Shown here in pieces: positions 36,700 through 45,684 of a stretch of DNA of 64,000 bases (positions are counted from its first letter, which is position 1; each line of letters begins with the position of its first letter). Position numbers and translations under genes: made by a program. The notes beneath the pieces are model-generated. The model ran no database searches. It was given only the letters and a program-made list of their open reading frames with translations, and was not told the DNA's origin. Source of the stretch: an uncultured Alphaproteobacteria bacterium (lineage in GTDB: Bacteria; Pseudomonadota; Alphaproteobacteria; HIMB59); assembly GCA_902521155.1 (NCBI GenBank), contig CABYQR010000004.1, positions 1 to 64,000 of the forward strand, given 5' to 3'.

Positions 36700-37470
36700 A
36701 TGTCTAATGATCAAATTGAAAATGCTGTAACAGTTAAAAATGTTTATAAAAACTATGGTGATGTTGAGGCTTTAAGAGATTTATCATTGGAGTTTCCAAA
36801 AGGTCAATTAACTTCTCTTTTAGGTCCTTCTGGTTGTGGTAAAACAACACTTTTAAAGATTATAGCTGGACTTCTTCCTGCTACACAAGGTGAAGTATTA
36901 GTTAATGGACAGCCAGTAAATAAACCCGGTCCAGATAGAGCATTTGTTTTTCAGGATTTTGCTCTAATGCCTTGGGCAAGTGTAATTAGAAATGTAGCTT
37001 TTGGATTAGAGCTAAGGGGTGTAAATAAATCTGAAAGAGAAAGCATAGCTACTAAATATATAAAAGATGTTGGTCTTACTGGTTTCGAACATAGTTTTCC
37101 CCATGAATTGTCTGGTGGTATGAGACAAAGAGTAGGTTTAGCAAGAGCATTAAGTGTAGATTCTCCAGTGCTCTTAATGGATGAGCCTTTTTCTGCAGTT
37201 GATGAGCAAACTAGAAGAAAATTTCAAGAAGATTTACTTAATCTAGTTAAAAATGAAAATAAAACTTTTATATTTGTAACACATTCTATTGAGGAAGCTG
37301 TTTACGTATCTGATCAAGTAGCATTACTATTACCTCGTCCTAGTAGAGTGTCAGAAATTATAAAGCCAAGTAGTTTTAAGAATAAAGATATTAATAGTAT
37401 ACGAAAAGATAGTGAATATTTAGATACAGTTGAAAGAATTTGGAAATCATTGAGATCATATGTTGAGTAG
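36700..37470 (+). CDS. TauB/SsuB-type ABC transporter ATPase
   Basis: This 256-residue ATPase powers the importer. Walker A is GPSGCGKTT (about 46-54), the Q loop FVFQDFALMPWAS, the signature LSGGMRQRVGLARAL (about 134-148) and Walker B LLMDEPFSAVD, followed by the switch His in FVTHSIEEA. These are the SsuB/TauB/NrtD-type forms. A ribosome site (AAAGGA) precedes the ATG. It sits between the two permease genes, ten bases before the second. Confidence 0.93.
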   Translation: MSNDQIENAVTVKNVYKNYGDVEALRDLSLEFPKGQLTSLLGPSGCGKTTLLKIIAGLLPATQGEVLVNGQPVNKPGPDRAFVFQDFALMPWASVIRNVAFGLELRGVNKSERESIATKYIKDVGLTGFEHSFPHELSGGMRQRVGLARALSVDSPVLLMDEPFSAVDEQTRRKFQEDLLNLVKNENKTFIFVTHSIEEAVYVSDQVALLLPRPSRVSEIIKPSSFKNKDINSIRKDSEYLDTVERIWKSLRSYVE

Positions 37471-37479
37471 AATTTTATA

Positions 37480-38235
37480 ATGTATTTATTTGGTTATAGA
37501 TTACCTGGTATGTCCTCTTTAATTCTTTGGGGATTGTTATGGGAAATCTTAGGTCAAATGGAAGTTTCTTTTTTTCTCCCTCCGTTGACAGCAATATTTA
37601 GTACACTGGGAGAAATTTATAATTCTAAAGCTTTTATAAGGGCCTTGTACGAGACGGGCTACTCATTTTTAGCTGGTGTCTTTTTTGCTGTAATAATTGG
37701 AATTCCCACTGGTATCTTAATGGGAAAAAATAAATTATTAGATGAACTTCTCCTTCCTTGGGTTAACACTTTCATGAGTGCACCTTTGACTGCATTAGTT
37801 CCAGTTTTAATGGTCCTTTTTGGTTTCGGACTTAAATCTATTATTATTACAACTACACTATTTGCTATCTGGATTATAATTTTAAACTCAAGAGCGGGTG
37901 TAATGCAAATTAATCGCTCATTAGTTGACATGGCTAATTCTTTTGGTGCTTCTCCTATAGATGCTTTTATTAAGATTTACTTTTGGGCTGCTTTACCTGA
38001 GATATTAGGTGGGGTTCGTATAGGATTTATTAGAGCTGTCAAAGGAGTTATTATTGCTCAGCTTTTAATATCTATAGTAGGATTTGGTGCTCTATTTGAG
38101 CTCTATTCGTCTAGGTTTTTAATGACTCACTTTTGGGCCGTTATCATTGTTTTGTTTGCATTAGCATTCACTTTGTCAGAGCTTTTAGGAGTGCTGGCAA
38201 GAAAAGTTGATTACTATGCATCAAAACGTAATTAA
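37480..38235 (+). CDS. TauC/SsuC-type ABC transporter permease (second)
   Basis: This 251-residue protein is the second permease of the cluster, with six helices and the EAA loop VDMANSFGASPIDAFIKIYFW (about 148-168, in two parts), followed by LPEILGGVRIGFIRAVKG. It is clearly different from the first permease, so this is not a recent duplication. The stop is 23 bases before the FAH-family gene, whose AAGGAG site lies in the gap; transport and catabolic genes therefore appear to be one transcript. Confidence 0.9.
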   Translation: MYLFGYRLPGMSSLILWGLLWEILGQMEVSFFLPPLTAIFSTLGEIYNSKAFIRALYETGYSFLAGVFFAVIIGIPTGILMGKNKLLDELLLPWVNTFMSAPLTALVPVLMVLFGFGLKSIIITTTLFAIWIIILNSRAGVMQINRSLVDMANSFGASPIDAFIKIYFWAALPEILGGVRIGFIRAVKGVIIAQLLISIVGFGALFELYSSRFLMTHFWAVIIVLFALAFTLSELLGVLARKVDYYASKRN

Positions 38236-38257
38236 TTATAATAAGGAGAAGAAAAAA

Positions 38258-38944
38258 ATGTCTAATTTAGTAATCCCTGCACCTAAGCAGATTACGATAC
38301 CAATTAAAGGAAGCGATCAAGAATTTCCTGTAAGAAGAGTTTATTGCATAGGTAGAAATTATGCTGCGCACACTATAGAAATGGGCTTTGATCCTGATAA
38401 GGAACCCCCATTCTTTTTCCAAAAGAATACAGATAATATTGATACCTCTGGTGAGTTTCCATATCCTCCCGAGTCAAATGATGTTCATTATGAATTAGAA
38501 TTAATAGTAGCTCTTAAAAGTGGGGGCTCAAACATTTCTGAAGAAAATGCATACGATCATATATATGGTTTTGGAATAGGATTTGATATGACCAGGAGAG
38601 ACTTACAAGGTGTTTGTAAAAAAATGGGCCGACCTTGGGAAATAGGAAAAGCATTTGAAAGATCTGCTCCAATGGGAACAATTACACAAATTAGTGAAGC
38701 TGGTAATATGGAAAAAGGAAATATAAAACTATCTGTTAATGGTGTAACACGCCAAGATGGTGATTTGGATATGATGATTTGGAAAATTCCAGAACAGATA
38801 GCTCATTTATCTAAATATTATGATATTAGTGCAGGTGATTTGATTATGACCGGTACCCCAGCTGGAGTGGGACCCATAATTAAAGGTGATAAACTTATTG
38901 GAACCATTGATAATCTTGAGACACTTGAAATAGTTGTAATTTAA
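38258..38944 (+). CDS. Fumarylacetoacetate-hydrolase family protein, fumarylpyruvate hydrolase-like
   Basis: The start is the ATG at 38258, after AAGGAG. The 228-residue protein follows the small FAH-fold hydrolases that cut C-C bonds in acylpyruvates: YCIGRNYAAHTIEMG (about 29-43), EPPFFFQKNTDN, metal-binding YELELIVAL (Glu residues near 80), GFDMTRRDLQ and TGTPAGVGP. The details are closest to fumarylpyruvate hydrolase of the gentisate pathway. Next to a TauD gene and a sulfonate-like importer this is unexpected, so the real substrate may be another 2,4-dioxo acid. Confidence 0.85.
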   Translation: MSNLVIPAPKQITIPIKGSDQEFPVRRVYCIGRNYAAHTIEMGFDPDKEPPFFFQKNTDNIDTSGEFPYPPESNDVHYELELIVALKSGGSNISEENAYDHIYGFGIGFDMTRRDLQGVCKKMGRPWEIGKAFERSAPMGTITQISEAGNMEKGNIKLSVNGVTRQDGDLDMMIWKIPEQIAHLSKYYDISAGDLIMTGTPAGVGPIIKGDKLIGTIDNLETLEIVVI

Positions 38945-38989
38945 ATATTACAATTTAATTTATTTTTAATGTTTTAAGGGATAGTTAAA

Positions 38990-39835
38990 ATGACTAATTA
39001 TGAAATTAATAGCCTAACTCCAACTATTGGAGCTGAAATATCAGGCATAGATTTATCTAACAATCTTAACTCACAAGTCCTTGATAATATTTATAAAAAC
39101 TTAATAGACCATAAGGTTATATTCTTTCGCAATCAGAATTTAAAACCAGAGGACCATGTTGCTTTTGCTAAAAGTTTCGGAGATATTGAACCTCCTCATC
39201 CAATCTATCCACATGTAGAAAATTTTCCTGAAATTACTTTGTTGGAAAATGATCCAACAAACCCACCTGATACAGATGAATGGCATACTGATGTAACATT
39301 TAAAACAGAACCTCCTTTCACTTCTATTTTATATAGTAAAGAAATACCTCCATCTGGTGGTGATACTTTATGGTGCTCCTTAATTGCTATTTACGACGCA
39401 CTACCTAATAATATTAAGACAGAATTAGAATCAAAGAGGGCTATTCATGATATGGGAGCTTTTAGAAATAATTTTAGTAGTGAAGATAATGAAGAATATT
39501 CTAAAAAATTAAACGCTGGTTTTGAAAAATTTGGTAACGCAGTTCACTCTGTTGTAAAAGTGCACCCAATTTTAAATAAAAAGTTTTTATATATTAATCC
39601 TAGTTTTACTCGCCATATTATTGGTATGGATATGACTGACTCTAATAATTTACTATCTTATCTTTTTAATTTTATGACTAAGCCCCAGTTTCAAGTGAGA
39701 TTTAAGTGGACACCAAATACGTTAGCTCTTTGGGATAATAGATGTACCATGCATTATGCAATTGGAGATTACATGCCTCATCGAAGAGTTATGAATAGAA
39801 TAACTGTTTTAAATGACAAAAGAGATAAATCTTAA
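38990..39835 (+). CDS. tauD: TauD-type 2-oxoglutarate dioxygenase
   Basis: This 281-residue iron enzyme hydroxylates its substrate with O2 and 2-oxoglutarate; TauD releases sulfite from taurine. The iron ligands are His99, Asp101 (WHTDVTF) and His255, and Arg266 fits the 2-oxoglutarate contact. From memory, E. coli TauD uses the same residue numbers, and His70, Tyr73, Phe206 and Arg270 of its taurine pocket are also present here; Asn95 is not (Thr95). Thus taurine or a close sulfonate is likely. It lies between FAH-family and aldehyde dehydrogenase genes, 45 bases from the former. Confidence 0.87.
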   Translation: MTNYEINSLTPTIGAEISGIDLSNNLNSQVLDNIYKNLIDHKVIFFRNQNLKPEDHVAFAKSFGDIEPPHPIYPHVENFPEITLLENDPTNPPDTDEWHTDVTFKTEPPFTSILYSKEIPPSGGDTLWCSLIAIYDALPNNIKTELESKRAIHDMGAFRNNFSSEDNEEYSKKLNAGFEKFGNAVHSVVKVHPILNKKFLYINPSFTRHIIGMDMTDSNNLLSYLFNFMTKPQFQVRFKWTPNTLALWDNRCTMHYAIGDYMPHRRVMNRITVLNDKRDKS

Positions 39836-39885
39836 ATATCTTTTAATATTTTAAACTTTTAATTTTATATGATAATAATTCACCT

Positions 39886-41316
39886 ATGATTGATAAAAAA
39901 AAATTTTATATAAATGGTGAATGGGTAGATCCAAGCGTACCAAATGATCACAAAGTCATAGATCCTTCAAATGAAGAACCATACGTTACAATCTCTTTAG
40001 GAGGTACTGAAGATACAAACAAAGCTGTGTCAGCCGCTAAAAATTCATTTAATACTTGGAAGAATTCTTCTAAAGAAGAAAGATTGAGCCTTCTGGAAAA
40101 ATTACTAAAGATTTATATTTCTCGTTCAGAAGAAATGACCAAAGCTATATCTATTGAGTTAGGTGCTCCCATGGATTGGGCTTCATCTGCTCAAATGTCT
40201 TCAGGGCAGTCACATATAGAGGATTTTATTAAAAGACTTAAGGAATTTGAATTTGAGTCAAAATTTGAAGATGGTTCAAATAATCATATTGTTTATGAAC
40301 CAATTGGTGTTTGTGGACTAATTACCCCATGGAATTGGCCTATTAACCAAATAGCCCTAAAAGTAATACCAGCTTTTGTTACTGGCTGTACAATGATATT
40401 AAAACCATCTGAAATGGCGCCATTATCAGCCATGTTATTTACCGAAATGATACATGAAGCGGGATTTCCTCCTGGTGTGTTTAATTTAGTTAACGGTGAT
40501 GGAGCAGGCGTAGGTACTCAAATTTCAAGTCATCCTGGTATAGATATGGTTTCATTTACAGGGTCAACGAGAGCTGGAAAATTAATTTCTAAAAATGCAG
40601 CTGATACCATTAAAAGGGTATGTTTAGAGCTTGGTGGTAAGGGAGGAAATATAGTATTTTCAGATGCTTATCCCGAAGCAATAAGAGATGGTGTAAGAAA
40701 TATAATGAGTAATTCAGGTCAATCCTGTGATGCTCCTACTCGTATGTTAGTTGAAAAATCAATTTATGAGAGAGCTGTCCAAGAAGCTGCTGATGAAGCC
40801 AATAAAATAGGTGTTGATTTACCATCTAAATCGGGTGATCACATAGGCCCAGTAATTAACAAAACTCAATTTGAAAAAATACAATCTTTAATTCAAAGTG
40901 GCATTGATGAAGGAGCAACATTAGTTGCCGGTGGTGCTGGTAGACCATCTAATTTTGATAAGGGTTATTATGTTAAACCAACTGTATTTACTAATGTTGA
41001 GAATAATATGAGAATAGCAAAAGAGGAAATTTTTGGACCAGTTTTGTCTATTATACCTTTTGAAACAGAAGAAGAAGCAATAGCAATTACTAATGATACT
41101 CCTTACGGTCTAGGAAACTTTTTACAAACTGAAGATAAAGAAAGAGCTCGAAGAGTTTCTAAGCAATTAAGGGCAGGAGTAGTTCAAATCAATGGCAATG
41201 CTCCTGATGCTGGAACTCCTTTTGGAGGTTATAATCAATCAGGTAACGGAAGAGAAGGGGGTACTTGGGGTTTACATGAATATCTTGAAGTTAAAACCAT
41301 TAGTGGGTGGAAATAA
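39886..41316 (+). CDS. NAD(P)-dependent aldehyde dehydrogenase
   Basis: This 476-residue enzyme oxidises an aldehyde to an acid. It has the Asn motif PWNWPINQ (about 147-154), the cofactor motif FTGSTRAGK, catalytic Glu in LELGGKGGN (about 246-254), and catalytic Cys in NSGQSCDAPTRM (about 280). The C-terminal PFGGYNQSGNGREGG is normal. After TauD acts on taurine the product is aminoacetaldehyde, so this enzyme could oxidise it to glycine. Other aldehydes are possible. It directly abuts the VOC gene. Confidence 0.92.
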   Translation: MIDKKKFYINGEWVDPSVPNDHKVIDPSNEEPYVTISLGGTEDTNKAVSAAKNSFNTWKNSSKEERLSLLEKLLKIYISRSEEMTKAISIELGAPMDWASSAQMSSGQSHIEDFIKRLKEFEFESKFEDGSNNHIVYEPIGVCGLITPWNWPINQIALKVIPAFVTGCTMILKPSEMAPLSAMLFTEMIHEAGFPPGVFNLVNGDGAGVGTQISSHPGIDMVSFTGSTRAGKLISKNAADTIKRVCLELGGKGGNIVFSDAYPEAIRDGVRNIMSNSGQSCDAPTRMLVEKSIYERAVQEAADEANKIGVDLPSKSGDHIGPVINKTQFEKIQSLIQSGIDEGATLVAGGAGRPSNFDKGYYVKPTVFTNVENNMRIAKEEIFGPVLSIIPFETEEEAIAITNDTPYGLGNFLQTEDKERARRVSKQLRAGVVQINGNAPDAGTPFGGYNQSGNGREGGTWGLHEYLEVKTISGWK

Positions 41317-41703
41317 ATGATTGGCTTTGTAATGGTTGGCACCAACGATTTAGATAAAGCAATCAACTTTTATGACTCTATCTTAGATATAATTGACCTA
41401 AAGAGGGTAGGAAAAACTGATACCTATGCATCTTATGCCCCAAAAAATAATTTAGAGGCTATAGAATTTTATGTGACCACTCCTTACAATAATGAAAAAG
41501 CAACCATAGGTAATGGAACTCAAATTTCATTTTATATTGACTCAAAAGATAAAGTTGACTCTTTTCACTCCTCAGCATTAAGTTTGGGCGCTCAAGATGA
41601 GGGAGCCCCAGGGGAGAGATATGAGGGGGAATATTATTCATATTTAAGAGATTTGGATGGTAATAAAATTTGTGGATACACTTTCTTTAAAAGTAAAATA
41701 TAA
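41317..41703 (+). CDS. VOC (glyoxalase-like) family protein
   Basis: This 128-residue protein has the paired beta-alpha-beta-beta-beta modules of the vicinal-oxygen-chelate fold: MVGTNDLDKAINFYDSIL at the start and YLRDLDGNKICGYTFF at the end, the latter carrying the usual metal-region residues. Members include glyoxalases, extradiol dioxygenases and resistance proteins. The start codon follows the aldehyde dehydrogenase stop directly. It may process a reactive intermediate of the same pathway; the reaction is unknown. Confidence 0.85.
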   Translation: MIGFVMVGTNDLDKAINFYDSILDIIDLKRVGKTDTYASYAPKNNLEAIEFYVTTPYNNEKATIGNGTQISFYIDSKDKVDSFHSSALSLGAQDEGAPGERYEGEYYSYLRDLDGNKICGYTFFKSKI

Positions 41704-41734
41704 TTTTTACTATCAAAAATAAAATTGAATTACT

Positions 41735-42652
41735 GTGTCTTACTCTAACATAGAGAATAAATTTAGTTCTAACGAATTAGTCATATTAGATGGGGGTATG
41801 GGTTCTGAATTAGAAAAACTTGGTGCCTCTATTGATAAAGATCTTTGGTCGGGAAGATGCTCAATAGATAGTCCAGAAATAGTTCATGAAGTTCATCAAA
41901 ATTTTGTCAACTCCGGAGTAGATGTCATAACAACAAATACCTATGCAAGCACTCCCATTTCTATGAAAGAGTATGGATATGGGGGCTTTATAGACGATTG
42001 GAATAAAGCTAGTGTTAAAATTGCTAGACAAGTTGCTGATATTTCTGATCATGAAATAGCAGTAGCAGGATCTGTATCTACATGCGGAAGTTGGGATAGA
42101 ATTGAACCAGAACACTTAAAACCTGGGTTTGATCAGCAAATAAGTATTTTGTCTGATGCGGGTGTGGATCTAATTATCCTTGAAGCTATGACTTCATCCT
42201 CTAGAACAATCGAAACTATTCTTGAATGCTCTAATAAAACTAACCTACCAGTTTGGCTTTCAATTTCATGTGCTTTGGACAGAGAACAGAATAAATTAAT
42301 GCTTGGCTATCAAGAGAGCATAAATCATTCAAAAGCTTTTTTTTATGAAGATTTTGAAGTAGCACTTAATAAATTTATTAGCATATATGATGGTCCTATA
42401 CTTATTGCTCATACTGACTTTAAAATTACAAATCAAGCAGTTAAAGAGATAAGAAAAAATTACAAAGGAATTATTGGTGCTTATCCAAATAACGGGTTTT
42501 TTGAAAAACCATATTGGAATACAACAGAAGATATTTTACCTAATAATTATTGTGAAGAGGCAAAGCTGTGGATTGAAAGCGGTGCTCAAATAATTGGTGG
42601 TTGTTGTGGTATCGGACCAAGCCATATAAAGGCCTTATCTGATCTTGGGTAA
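41735..42652 (+). CDS. Homocysteine S-methyltransferase family protein (first)
   Basis: This 305-residue protein (GTG start) has the family's zinc cysteines: Cys179 in WLSISCALD and Cys290-Cys291 in IIGGCCGIGPSHI. The start LVILDGGMGSELEKLG is also typical. Relatives move a methyl group from betaine, S-methylmethionine or other methyl-onium donors to homocysteine. A second, diverged member lies at 43799 on the other strand. With betaine and carnitine genes nearby, betaine-type methyl donors are plausible. It converges on the enolase-superfamily gene. Confidence 0.88.
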   Translation: MSYSNIENKFSSNELVILDGGMGSELEKLGASIDKDLWSGRCSIDSPEIVHEVHQNFVNSGVDVITTNTYASTPISMKEYGYGGFIDDWNKASVKIARQVADISDHEIAVAGSVSTCGSWDRIEPEHLKPGFDQQISILSDAGVDLIILEAMTSSSRTIETILECSNKTNLPVWLSISCALDREQNKLMLGYQESINHSKAFFYEDFEVALNKFISIYDGPILIAHTDFKITNQAVKEIRKNYKGIIGAYPNNGFFEKPYWNTTEDILPNNYCEEAKLWIESGAQIIGGCCGIGPSHIKALSDLG

Positions 42653-42659
42653 GAAAATA

Positions 42660-43790
42660 TTAATTTTTATTTATTAATGACTCTTTGTAGTTTGAAGCAA
42701 TATTCTTTAGACTTTCAATATTGATATCTATTCCAAGACCTGGTTTATCATCTAATTCAATAATACCATTGCTTATGGTAAAATTAGTATTACTAAATTT
42801 TAATGCATGAGGAATATATTCAGGAAAAAATTCTGCCATTTCTGTATTAGGGGAACTTTTACAAACATGAAGCATAGCAGATGCTGCTATAGACATTGAA
42901 TTCCAACAATGAGGTGTAACTTTTACTTCTTTTTTATTAGATAATTCTGCAATTTTTAAAAAATCTATAATTCCTCCAACACCTGCAATATCTGGATTAA
43001 ATATATCTACAGCTTCTGCAATCAACGTTTCAATATAGTGATATACTCCAAATTGTCTTTCTCCTGTTACAATTTTTAAACCTGTTTCATTTTTTATTTT
43101 TTTAAGCATGCTTGTAGCTTCACCTTCAAAGGGTTCTTCAAACCAATAAGGATTAAATTCCTTAATAAGAGGGGCAAATTTAAGTGCAATATTTGGATCT
43201 TTTGGACAAGCAAGATCAAGCATGAGAGGAGTTTTTGGTCCTATTCCATCTCTAATTTTAGAAACACATATTTTAGCCTCCTCAATAGTTCTATTCTGTA
43301 ATGGATATATTTTAATCCCACCATAACCTTGATTTAGTAGTTCAATAGCTCTAGAAGAAATTTCTTCATTGTTTTTATACTTATCACTCCATATCGTTGC
43401 ATAGACTGGTATCTCTTTTTTAGAATTATTTGATAAAACTTTATAAAGGGGTTTATTTTCTTGTTTTCCTTTGATGTCCCATAGGCTCATTTCTATCGCG
43501 CTAGTAGCAGCAGAAAAATCTATACCGCGGTGACCATCTGCAATTATTTTAACTTCATTATGAAAGATTTCAGGGTTTAGGTCATCTATGTTTGATAATG
43601 ATGTAATCAAATCATGTATTATTTGAACAACACCTTTTTCTCTAGTAGGTAAAGTAAATGCTTCTCCCCATCCTTCATAGTCATCAGCAGTAGTGAGTTT
43701 TACGAATAAAAAATTTTTTATTTGCGACCAACCATCGTCACTAAGTTCAGACTTTGTAATCCATGTTTCAACTTTTGATATATTAATCAT
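42660..43790 (-). CDS. Enolase-superfamily enzyme (mandelate racemase/muconate lactonizing type)
   Basis: This 376-residue enzyme has a capping domain and a TIM barrel with the metal ligands Asp192 (LMLDLA), Glu218 (WFEEP) and Glu244 (TGERQ). It also has Asp267 and His294 (VTPHCWNS), the acid/base pair of the mandelate racemase subgroup, and Lys160 in GIKIYP. Such enzymes remove a proton next to a carboxylate, often dehydrating a sugar acid or racemising an acid. Its substrate cannot be read. It is between two homocysteine methyltransferase-family genes and shares a strand with the second. Confidence 0.87.
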   Translation of the reverse strand: MINISKVETWITKSELSDDGWSQIKNFLFVKLTTADDYEGWGEAFTLPTREKGVVQIIHDLITSLSNIDDLNPEIFHNEVKIIADGHRGIDFSAATSAIEMSLWDIKGKQENKPLYKVLSNNSKKEIPVYATIWSDKYKNNEEISSRAIELLNQGYGGIKIYPLQNRTIEEAKICVSKIRDGIGPKTPLMLDLACPKDPNIALKFAPLIKEFNPYWFEEPFEGEATSMLKKIKNETGLKIVTGERQFGVYHYIETLIAEAVDIFNPDIAGVGGIIDFLKIAELSNKKEVKVTPHCWNSMSIAASAMLHVCKSSPNTEMAEFFPEYIPHALKFSNTNFTISNGIIELDDKPGLGIDINIESLKNIASNYKESLINKN

Positions 43791-43798
43791 CGTTATTA

Positions 43799-44788
43799 TT
43801 AATTAAATCTTTCAATAAGATTTTTTAAATGATTATGTGTTACACCACAACATCCACCAATAATTTGAATACCATCATCAATTAAATCTATACATGAATT
43901 AGCAAATTCTTCTTCTGAAGAAGTGATAATTGCCTTATGGGTACTGGTATCAAATTTATGAATCTCAGGATAAAACATTATGGGTCCATTCCAATTTTCC
44001 TTTAAAACTCTCAAACCATGAGAACTATCCTGAAACCAAGTATGCATTATTCCATAAACATCTCCTCCAATATTAGTTAGGGTTTTAATAATATCCTCTA
44101 ATAGAATGATTTTATCTTCAGGCAAGAAACTAGGTTGTTCTTTATATTTACTTTCATCGTAAATTAAGGATTTTTCTTTTTCTGCTCTAAAACTCCTACC
44201 TATTACTGTGTTATCAAATTTATTAATACAACAACTCAAACCAACCCATACCGGGAGCCCTGTTTTTAAAGCAGCATTTAATAGCATTTTAGAATGATCA
44301 ATGTCTAATAGCATTTCCAATAATAGAATGTCTGCACCAGAGTCCTTCAATATATGAGCTGCTTCTATGTAATTTTTTTCCTCTTGATTGTATGAAGGAA
44401 TAAATTTTGGGTCGGGAACGAATTCATTTTCTTTTAATGCAAAGAAATTTGATAGACTGCCTGCTATAGCTATTCTATTTTCTTTATTAGTATTTTTAAT
44501 AGCTTTTTTAGCTAATCTAACAGACTCAGATAGAAATTTTACTGTTTCATTTTCACAGCTTAAGCTATTTAAAACATGCCTATTAGTGGCAAAAGTATTG
44601 GCAGTAATAATATCACATCCAGCTTTGATAAAATTTTCATGAACTTGTATTACTATTTCGGGGGATGTCTTTGTTGCTAAGGCAGCAAAAGCTGGACTCA
44701 TTTCCCCACCAAGTTTTTCTATTTCAGATCCATTACCCCCATCTAAAAAAATTTTATTCTTATTTTTTAATTTTTCTTTAAATATCAT
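43799..44788 (-). CDS. Homocysteine S-methyltransferase family protein (second)
   Basis: This 329-residue member has the zinc cysteines in WVGLSCCIN (Cys186/Cys187 region) and Cys313-Cys314 in IIGGCCGVTHNH, and opens with IFLDGGNGSEIEKLGG. It is clearly diverged from the 41735 copy and has an insert before residue 225. It is likely to use a different methyl donor. It is followed eight bases downstream by the enolase-superfamily gene, and its start overlaps the upstream DMT gene's stop by one base, so all three are one transcript. Confidence 0.88.
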   Translation of the reverse strand: MIFKEKLKNKNKIFLDGGNGSEIEKLGGEMSPAFAALATKTSPEIVIQVHENFIKAGCDIITANTFATNRHVLNSLSCENETVKFLSESVRLAKKAIKNTNKENRIAIAGSLSNFFALKENEFVPDPKFIPSYNQEEKNYIEAAHILKDSGADILLLEMLLDIDHSKMLLNAALKTGLPVWVGLSCCINKFDNTVIGRSFRAEKEKSLIYDESKYKEQPSFLPEDKIILLEDIIKTLTNIGGDVYGIMHTWFQDSSHGLRVLKENWNGPIMFYPEIHKFDTSTHKAIITSSEEEFANSCIDLIDDGIQIIGGCCGVTHNHLKNLIERFN

Positions 44789-45681
44789 TAATTTTTAGGA
44801 TTGGGCGCTAATACAACTGCTAATACTCCCCCAAGTACTATCATTGAGCTTCCTATTATTTCACGCCAACCAAAGGGCTCATCAGTAAGAATACCAGAGC
44901 TTGTTACTCCAACTACTATTTCTGATAAAAAAAGAATAGAGCACAAACCTGCACCAAGTTTACTAGGTGACCAAAAAATGACTATACCAGTTGGTATGAA
45001 ATAAAAGACAGATATAACAAATAAGAATGTAAACACTGAAGTAAATGCTTCTATTCCTGGCATTGGTCCTAAATAACCAGAAAGTATGAAACCTGCTGCT
45101 ATGTTAAATAAGCTTCCATAAAAAAAGAATGAAAAAATAGTTGGAAATACACCATCTGTTTTAACTATTTCTAAACGGATCATTCCAGCTGCAAATAAAG
45201 CTCCACCCGCAAGTGCCAACCAATCTCCCATATTTTCAGGAAGAGGGATTATTGTTTGTTTACTGAAAACTACCCACAAGCCACCAAGTGCGAGCCCTAA
45301 CGTTAATGCCCTTTCAAGACCTGGTTTTTTTTTTAAAAATACCATCTCAAATATTGTTGTCCAGATAGGTGTCATATAAAAAAGTATTAAAGCACGAACT
45401 ACATCAGTTAAAAGAAAGCTTAAAGCATAGCAAATGAAACCACCTCCAGCCAATAAACCTGTAATTGGCAATTCTAATCCACTTGTTCTTCCTTTTATCT
45501 TTCGCCAAACAGCAATAGGAGACAATATTAAAACTCCAATTATCATTTGTGCAATTGTACCCCAGCCACCAGTAAGACCACCATCTTCTAATATTCTTTG
45601 AGGTAACCAGTAAATCCCCCAAGCACCTGCTGAAATTGCTAATGCAAACGCTATTTTATAATGGTGTGGGTGTCTCATCAC
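44788..45681 (-). CDS. DMT-superfamily (EamA-type) membrane transporter
   Basis: This 297-residue protein has about ten membrane helices in two EamA repeats, as in drug/metabolite exporters. The first helices include ALAISAGAWGIYWLPQRIL and the last GSSMIVLGGVLAVVLAP. It lies three bases after the amidase gene and overlaps the methyltransferase gene by one base. Transport of a pathway product or substrate is likely, but direction and cargo are unknown. Confidence 0.87.
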   Translation of the reverse strand: MMRHPHHYKIAFALAISAGAWGIYWLPQRILEDGGLTGGWGTIAQMIIGVLILSPIAVWRKIKGRTSGLELPITGLLAGGGFICYALSFLLTDVVRALILFYMTPIWTTIFEMVFLKKKPGLERALTLGLALGGLWVVFSKQTIIPLPENMGDWLALAGGALFAAGMIRLEIVKTDGVFPTIFSFFFYGSLFNIAAGFILSGYLGPMPGIEAFTSVFTFLFVISVFYFIPTGIVIFWSPSKLGAGLCSILFLSEIVVGVTSSGILTDEPFGWREIIGSSMIVLGGVLAVVLAPNPKN

Positions 45682-45684
45682 TTT

